The notes under the pieces were generated by a model. The model was not told where the DNA came from, did no database searches, and saw only the letters and a list, made by a program, of their open reading frames with translations. This document shows, one piece after another, positions 59,629-64,000 of a stretch of DNA of 64,000 bases; the stretch's first letter is position 1; each line of letters starts with the position of its first letter. Origin of the DNA: Verrucomicrobiota bacterium (GTDB lineage: Bacteria > Verrucomicrobiota > Verrucomicrobiia > Opitutales > UBA953); contig JAURJZ010000080.1 of the NCBI GenBank assembly GCA_030831965.1, positions 124,819-188,818 on the forward strand, in the 5' to 3' direction. A program made the translations under genes and the position numbers.

Positions 59629-60078
59629 TCACTTCACGCCGAGCTCGGCGGGGGTGTAGGGCTGCTTCTGGCCCTTGGAGGCCTCGCGGGCGGCCTTGAC
59701 CAAGGCCTCGTCGGCCAGGGCGCCGCCCTTGCCGTAGGTGGCGCGGACGTAGTTGAGGACATCGGCGATCTCGGCGTCCTTGAGGGTGTCGGCGAGCGGG
59801 GCCATGACCCCGTTGAAGTCCTGACCCTTGACCTTGATCGGCCCCTGCAGGCCGCGGAGGACGATCTTGGCGAGGATGGCGTTGTCGAGCTGCAGCCACT
59901 CCGAGCCATCGAGCGGGGGGAAGACGGGCGCGAGGCCCTGCCCGGTCGGCATATGGCAGGCGACGCAGGACTTCATATAGACGGCCTTGCCGCGCTCGAG
60001 GGCCTCGGGCGTGGGCTTGTCCTGGGCCTGGAGGCCGGCGGACAACAGGATGAGGGCGAGGAGAGGCAGGGCGCGCAT
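59629..60078 (-). CDS. Exported monoheme cytochrome c
   Basis: The 149-residue protein has a signal peptide ([19 protein letters not shown]) and a class I cytochrome c fold: [20 protein letters not shown] with the CxxCH heme site, [11 protein letters not shown], and Met in [21 protein letters not shown] as likely axial ligand. [10 protein letters not shown] completes the fold. It lies 45 bp upstream of the eboA-position gene in the same direction, so it may be the first gene of that transcript, and is divergent from the MFS gene. Confidence 0.9.
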   Translation of the reverse strand: MRALPLLALILLSAGLQAQDKPTPEALERGKAVYMKSCVACHMPTGQGLAPVFPPLDGSEWLQLDNAILAKIVLRGLQGPIKVKGQDFNGVMAPLADTLKDAEIADVLNYVRATYGKGGALADEALVKAAREASKGQKQPYTPAELGVK

Positions 60079-60206
60079 GGAGGGTGTGTAAACGGAAGGT
60101 GAAAGACACCCGGGGCGTTTGGCAAGTTCCATGCTGGCGGGTTGCGATGCGGCCTCGACAGGCGGGCCCAGATGGGTATCAAGGCAGGACCTACCCCCAC
60201 CCACAC

Positions 60207-61772
60207 ATGACTGAAACAACCGTACCCAACGCTAAGCGGCTCCTCTGGGCCGGCTTCATGGCCATCCTCGCCGCCGGCGTCGGCTTCGCCCTCCGCGGCG
60301 GCATCTTCGGCACCTGGGCGTCCGAATATGGCTTCACCGGTGCCCAGCTCGGCGCCATCGGCGGCGCCGGCTTCTCCGGGTTCTGCTTCGGGATCATCAT
60401 CGGCGGCGTGCTGGTCGACAAGTTCGGCTATGGCAAGCTGGTCGCCCTAGCCCTCATCGGCCACGTGGTCTCGGCGCTGGTGACCTTCGGCGCAAGCTCG
60501 CCGCAGGACGCCTATAACTACCTGTTCTGGGGCATGTTCATCTTCGCCTACGCCAACGGGACGCTCGAGGCGGTGGCCAACCCCCTGGTCGCCACGATCT
60601 TCCCCCAGCAGCGCACCCACTACCTCAACATCCTCCACGCCTCCTGGCCCCTCGGCATGGTCCTGGGCGCCGTCGCCTCGTACATCCTCGGCACCCTGCT
60701 CGGCCTGGGCTGGAAGGCCCAGCTGGCCTTCTACCTCGTCCCCACCGCGGCCTACGCGCTCATGTTCATGGGCCAGTCCTTCCCCCGCTCCGAAGCGGCG
60801 GAGAAGGGCGCCTCGTTCGCGGACATGTTCAAGGATGTCGGCATCCTGGGCTCGATCGTGGTGTGCGGCCTGATCGTGCTCTTCCTGGGCAACACCCTGC
60901 AGCTCTTCGGCATCGCCGCCGGGACCGCCCAGAACATCGGCTATGTGGTCGGCGGCGTCCTCGTCGTCGCGGTCGGCGTCCTGACCCGGTTCTCGCCGGG
61001 CTCGATCCTCCTCTTCATCCTCTTCGGCGTGCACGCCATGGTGGGCGCGGTGGAGCTGGGCACGGACGGCTGGATTGAGAACATCACCGGCAACCTGTTC
61101 ACGCCGACCCAGGGCAAGATCCTCTTCATCTGGACCTCGGCCATCATGTTCGGCCTGCGCTTCTCGGCCCACTTCATCGAGACCAAGCTCGGCCTCTCGC
61201 CCCTGGGCATCCTGCTGGCCTCGGCGATCCTCGCGGTGGTCGGCCTGCAGCTGGCGAGCGGCATGGCCTCGTTCGCGGTGGCCTTCGTCGCCCTCGGTAT
61301 CTACGCGGTGGGCAAGACCTTCTTCTGGCCCACGATGCTGGCGGTGGTCGGCGACCGCTTCCCCCGCTCGGGCGCCGTGGCGATGTCCATCATGGGCGGC
61401 ATCGGCATGCTGTCCGCCGGCCTGCTCGGCGGCCCCGGTCTCGGCTATGCCAAGGACCGCTTCACCGCGGAGAGCCTCCAGGCCACCGCCCCCGCCGTCT
61501 ACGAGGCCAACAAGGCCGGACAGACCTCGAAGTTCGTCTTCTTCAGCGACGTGACCGCGGTCGACGGCTCCAAGCTCGAGGCCGCCAAGAAGGCGGAGGC
61601 GCCCACCCCCGACCAAAAGGCCCTCGTCGCCGCCTCGATCCAGGGCGACCGCGCCACCCTCAAGGTGGACTCCTACATCCCCCTGACGATGGCGGCGATC
61701 TACCTCCTCCTGATGCTCTACTTCCGAAGCATCGGCGGGTATCGCCCCCTCCGAATCGAGGAGCAAGCCTAA
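60207..61772 (+). CDS. MFS transporter
   Basis: The 521-residue protein has 12 membrane helices. The first half carries [20 protein letters not shown] and [20 protein letters not shown], the loop 2-3 MFS motif. [19 protein letters not shown] and [14 protein letters not shown] resemble sugar-type (FucP/NagP-like) permeases of Planctomycetes and Verrucomicrobia. A long soluble loop (about residues 415-485, with [19 protein letters not shown]) interrupts the last two helices, which is unusual. The substrate is unknown. It starts at ATG 60207. Confidence 0.85.
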   Translation: MTETTVPNAKRLLWAGFMAILAAGVGFALRGGIFGTWASEYGFTGAQLGAIGGAGFSGFCFGIIIGGVLVDKFGYGKLVALALIGHVVSALVTFGASSPQDAYNYLFWGMFIFAYANGTLEAVANPLVATIFPQQRTHYLNILHASWPLGMVLGAVASYILGTLLGLGWKAQLAFYLVPTAAYALMFMGQSFPRSEAAEKGASFADMFKDVGILGSIVVCGLIVLFLGNTLQLFGIAAGTAQNIGYVVGGVLVVAVGVLTRFSPGSILLFILFGVHAMVGAVELGTDGWIENITGNLFTPTQGKILFIWTSAIMFGLRFSAHFIETKLGLSPLGILLASAILAVVGLQLASGMASFAVAFVALGIYAVGKTFFWPTMLAVVGDRFPRSGAVAMSIMGGIGMLSAGLLGGPGLGYAKDRFTAESLQATAPAVYEANKAGQTSKFVFFSDVTAVDGSKLEAAKKAEAPTPDQKALVAASIQGDRATLKVDSYIPLTMAAIYLLLMLYFRSIGGYRPLRIEEQA

Positions 61773-61797
61773 GCTCCCGCAATCCGGTTTGCGCTTG

Positions 61798-61824
61798 CCG
61801 CCCGCGAAAGCGGGCGGTTTTTTT
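61798..61824 (+). terminator. Intrinsic terminator of the MFS gene
   Basis: CCGCCCGC-GAAA-GCGGGCGG is a perfect 8-bp stem with a stable GAAA tetraloop, followed by seven T. Confidence 0.95.
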
Positions 61825-61844
61825 GCCTCCTTGGCTGGTCCAAC

Positions 61845-61934
61845 GGAGAGGTGGCAGAGTGGTCGATTGCGGCTGATTCGAAATCAGCTGGTCCCGCAAG
61901 GGTCCCGGGGGTTCGAATCCCTCCCTCTCCGCCA
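61845..61934 (+). tRNA. tRNA-Ser (anticodon CGA)
   Basis: The acceptor GGAGAGG pairs with CCTCTCC. The anticodon stem GCTGA/TCAGC holds loop TTCGAAA, giving anticodon CGA (codon UCG). A long variable arm (TGGTCCCGCAAGGGTCCC) and the T loop TTCGAAT are typical of tRNA-Ser. Discriminator G is followed by an encoded CCA (61932-61934). Confidence 0.96.
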
Positions 61935-62078
61935 GCCAGGTGGGCCCCGGGCCCACAGGTGGGATGTGCCCGGACGCCCAAGGCGAGGCGAGGCAATCCC
62001 CGCGGGGATTCGGCGAGGTCGCAGGCTCATCACCGGCTTGCGCGAAACCCGGACCCGGTTAAGGGGTATTAGACGGAG

Positions 62079-62759
62079 ATGATAATCAGCCTCGCCAGCC
62101 TTTTGCTTGCTGCGACCGCGGAGCCCCAGTCCGCCAAGGCGGGGCCCGTCGGCGCGGACCTCGAGGCGCTGGTCGCCAACCCGCCCTTCGGCTCGGGCGC
62201 GCCGTCGGCCGGAATCGCCGCGGCGGCGCCGGCGGCCAACTTGGAGCTGCGCGGCATGTACCAAGATGGGGGCAAGACCTACTTCAGCCTCTACAACACG
62301 GCGACGAAGCAGAGCCGCTGGGTGGCCAAGGACGAGGCCTCCGCGGACCCGGCGCTGCCGGCGTTCCGGTCCTACGACCCGGAAACCGGCACCCTGACCG
62401 TGGAGGTCAACGGCAAGCCGTCGCAGGTGGCGATGAAATCCGCGACCGTGGCCAAGTACGAGCCGCCCAAAGAGCCCGCGCCGGCCGCCGAGGCGCCGCG
62501 CGGGGGCCCTCCCCTTCCCGAGCCCGGCCCCGACGGCAAGGTGCAGACGCCCTGGGGCAGCTTCACGCCCGAGCAAATCGCCGCCTACCGCGCCGAGCGC
62601 GAGAAGCGCTGGCAGGAGCGGATGCAGCAGGTGCAGGCCGAGGGAGGCGACCCCCGCAGGAGCCGAGAGGCCGAGCCCGCCTCCCCCGCGGCCGCAGCCC
62701 CCGCGGAGCGAGGCGGACGCGGCGAGCGCAGCGAGCGCGGGGGCCGCCCGCCCCGCTGA
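62079..62759 (+). CDS. Exported protein upstream of the pseudopilin genes (GspC-like candidate)
   Basis: The 226-residue protein has a hydrophobic start (MIISLASLLLAATAEPQS), then a small β domain: LELRGMYQDGGKTYFSLYN, KQSRWVAKDEA, FRSYDPETGTLTVEVNG. This pattern of strands resembles the GspC/PilP homology region that contacts the secretin. The last 100 residues are Pro/Arg-rich, with a gly-arg repeat tail. It ends 11 bp before gspG, so it likely belongs to the same operon. The call is tentative. Confidence 0.5.
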   Translation: MIISLASLLLAATAEPQSAKAGPVGADLEALVANPPFGSGAPSAGIAAAAPAANLELRGMYQDGGKTYFSLYNTATKQSRWVAKDEASADPALPAFRSYDPETGTLTVEVNGKPSQVAMKSATVAKYEPPKEPAPAAEAPRGGPPLPEPGPDGKVQTPWGSFTPEQIAAYRAEREKRWQERMQQVQAEGGDPRRSREAEPASPAAAAPAERGGRGERSERGGRPPR

Positions 62760-62770
62760 GCCTTTCCCTT

Positions 62771-63205
62771 ATGCGCGACCGCACACCCCCCGCCCGAGGC
62801 GGCTTCACCCTCATCGAGATCCTGATCGCGCTGGCGATCGTCGGCCTGCTGGTCGGCGTCGTCGCCACGCGGATGGATGGCATCTTCGGCCGCTCGCAGG
62901 AGCAGGTGGCGGAGATCTTCGTCAACGAGTCGATGAAGACCTCGCTGATGCGCTACCGCATGGACACGGGCGACTACCCCGCGACCGAGGAAGGGTTGGC
63001 GGCGCTCGCGACGGCGCCCGAGGCGCGGGCCGAGCGGTGGCGCGGACCCTACATCGAGACCAAGGGAGGCAAGCTGCCGACGGACCCGTGGGGCGAGACC
63101 TACCAATACCGCTATCCCGGCACCCGCAACGCCGCGGGCTACGACCTCTTCTCCAAGGGCAAGGACCGGACTCCCGACACCGCCGACGACATCGGCAACT
63201 GGTGA
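62771..63205 (+). CDS. gspG: Type II secretion major pseudopilin GspG
   Basis: The 144-residue protein has the prepilin cleavage site RGG|FTLIEILIALAIVGLLVGVV with Glu5, the helix, and the GspG C-terminal domain: DTGDYPATEEGLAALATAPE, WRGPYIETKGGKLPTDPWGE and SKGKDRTPDTADDIGNW, including the calcium-site Asp residues. It would be processed by a prepilin peptidase (not in view) and form the pseudopilus core. Its stop overlaps a GTG start for the next gene. Confidence 0.95.
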   Translation: MRDRTPPARGGFTLIEILIALAIVGLLVGVVATRMDGIFGRSQEQVAEIFVNESMKTSLMRYRMDTGDYPATEEGLAALATAPEARAERWRGPYIETKGGKLPTDPWGETYQYRYPGTRNAAGYDLFSKGKDRTPDTADDIGNW

Positions 63206-63702
63206 CCGCGCAAGGGCAGCGAACCGGGCGCGGCGGCTTCACGCTGCTGGAGGTCCTGCTCGCGCTCGGCCTGGCCACGCTCGTGGCGGGACTCTGGGTG
63301 GCGGGCGCGGCGGGGGTGCTCCGCTCGGGCCAGGCGAGCGACCCGGAGGACGCGCTGCTCGCGCTGTTGCAGCGGACCCGGCGCGAGGCGGTGACGCGGG
63401 GGCGCCCGGTCGACCTGATCCCGCTGGACGACGACCGGACGTTCACCTGGGGGCCGGGGCCGGACGAGACCGCCGTGCTGCCGGAGATCGCCGAGGTGCG
63501 GGTCCGCCTGGTCGAGCCCGACGGCTCAGGCCTCGCCTTGCTCGGGGGCGTCCCCGAGGCGCGGCCGCTGGCGCGCTATCGGATCCATCCCGACGGCACG
63601 GGCGACCCGGCGCGGCTTGAAATCCAGCGCAACGGGCGCGTGCGCATGGTGGACCTCGACCCCCTGACCTGCTCCCCCTTGCCGGGGGCAACCGACCAAT
63701 GA
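63202..63702 (+). CDS. gspH: Minor pseudopilin, GspH-like
   Basis: The 166-residue protein has the cleavage site RGG|FTLLEVLLALGLATLVAG with Glu5, then a β-rich domain (LLQRTRREAVTRGRPVDLIP, LEIQRNGRVRMVDLD) typical of GspH. The start is GTG 63202, which overlaps the gspG stop (GTGA). It should sit at the pseudopilus tip complex. Its stop overlaps the following ATG. Confidence 0.85.
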   Translation: MTAQGQRTGRGGFTLLEVLLALGLATLVAGLWVAGAAGVLRSGQASDPEDALLALLQRTRREAVTRGRPVDLIPLDDDRTFTWGPGPDETAVLPEIAEVRVRLVEPDGSGLALLGGVPEARPLARYRIHPDGTGDPARLEIQRNGRVRMVDLDPLTCSPLPGATDQ

Positions 63703-64000
63703 GGCGGGGGATGTCGCTCATCGAAGTGCTGGTGGCGGTGGCCATCTTCGCCCTCGCGGCCGTGGGCTTGTCGGCGGCCTACGGCAACATCCTGCTGGCG
63801 AGGGCGGCGATGCTTCGGCTCGAGGCGGATGACGAGGCGATGCGGCTGGCCCGCGCGGCGGTGCTGGCGCCCGACGCCCTCTCGAACCGGCAGGTGCGGG
63901 CGGCGGGCGAGCGCCTGGCCGGGCGGGTCACCCTGAGCGACGCCTCCCCGGCCGAGTGGGAGGCGGAGCTCGCGCCCGCCGACCTCGATGCGCTCTTCCT
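63699..64000 (+). CDS. gspI: Minor pseudopilin, GspI-like, 5' part
   Basis: The gene starts at ATG 63699, overlapping gspH (ATGA), and runs off the window. The N-terminus MRRGMSLIEVLVAVAIFALAA in two steps has a prepilin-like cleavage site (G|MSLIEV) with Glu5 and a hydrophobic helix, followed by ALSNRQVRAAGERL. The position after gspH suggests GspI. Only about 100 residues are visible. Confidence 0.8.
   Translation, partial: MRRGMSLIEVLVAVAIFALAAVGLSAAYGNILLARAAMLRLEADDEAMRLARAAVLAPDALSNRQVRAAGERLAGRVTLSDASPAEWEAELAPADLDALF

Overview
The window is a piece of a very GC-rich bacterial chromosome (I judge about 70 % GC by eye). The best guess is a Verrucomicrobiota member, probably Opitutae-like. 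Reasons: a five-gene pilus-type operon with the layout of Akkermansia Amuc_1098-1102; DUF1080, ThuA and sugar-epimerase genes; a Planctomycetes/Verrucomicrobia-type DUF1592/DUF1552 pair; Yip1-like membrane proteins with N-terminal GYF_2 domains; and a complete ebo cluster. Taxonomy is inferred from gene content only. Genes are densely packed, often with 4-base start/stop overlaps. Most intergenic gaps are under 150 bp, and I see no prophage, transposase, CRISPR array or rRNA.

Layout. 1-6.5 kb: the end of accC, prmB, a membrane-anchored nuclease, a DUF2752 protein, three tandem GYF_2/Yip1-like proteins, tRNA-Arg(TCT), folE2 and tRNA-Thr(CGT). 6.6-11.3 kb: a small-molecule kinase, a CvpA-like protein, two tandem proteins built from one duplicated domain, and a stand-alone 5'-3' exonuclease. 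11.4-18.9 kb (minus strand): a PilM/N fusion, PilO-like and PilP-like proteins and a secretin. 18.9-21.4 kb: a metal ABC transporter behind a perfect palindromic operator candidate. 21.4-26 kb: FloA/NfeD, a CII-like regulator coupled to peptide deformylase, and HPr. 26-29.5 kb: pyruvate dehydrogenase E1alpha, E1beta and E2. 29.5-33.1 kb: a fold-back repeat, an SDR, and a ThuA/DUF1080/epimerase operon. 33.2-38.4 kb: envelope and glycan genes. 38.5-39.7 kb: recA with an SOS-box-like operator.

40-45.5 kb: the DUF1552/DUF1592 pair, RadC, carbonic anhydrase and a DUF486 protein. 45.5-53.3 kb: a second copy of the fold-back repeat, a duplicated ftsK 3' end, ftsK, a HAD phosphatase, prfA, tcdA, a Tsr3-like gene and purC. 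53.3-60.1 kb (minus strand): the six ebo genes in the order A-B-E-C-D-F, closely linked to a downstream zinc-ribbon membrane protein and an upstream cytochrome c. 60.2-64 kb: an MFS transporter, tRNA-Ser(CGA), and the start of a type II secretion pseudopilin operon (GspC-like, GspG, GspH, GspI) that runs off the end.

How the genes work together. Two envelope-spanning systems are present: the Amuc_1098-1102-like secretin operon, and the T2SS pseudopilins at the right edge. No assembly ATPase or prepilin peptidase lies in view. The ebo operon is the strongest candidate for specialised biology. Elsewhere these genes are needed to move metabolite precursors to the periplasm, and here the set is complete but reordered, with two linked extra genes. 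The two copies of a hairpin-forming intergenic repeat, the ftsK 3'-end duplication and the two operator candidates are the most notable non-coding features.
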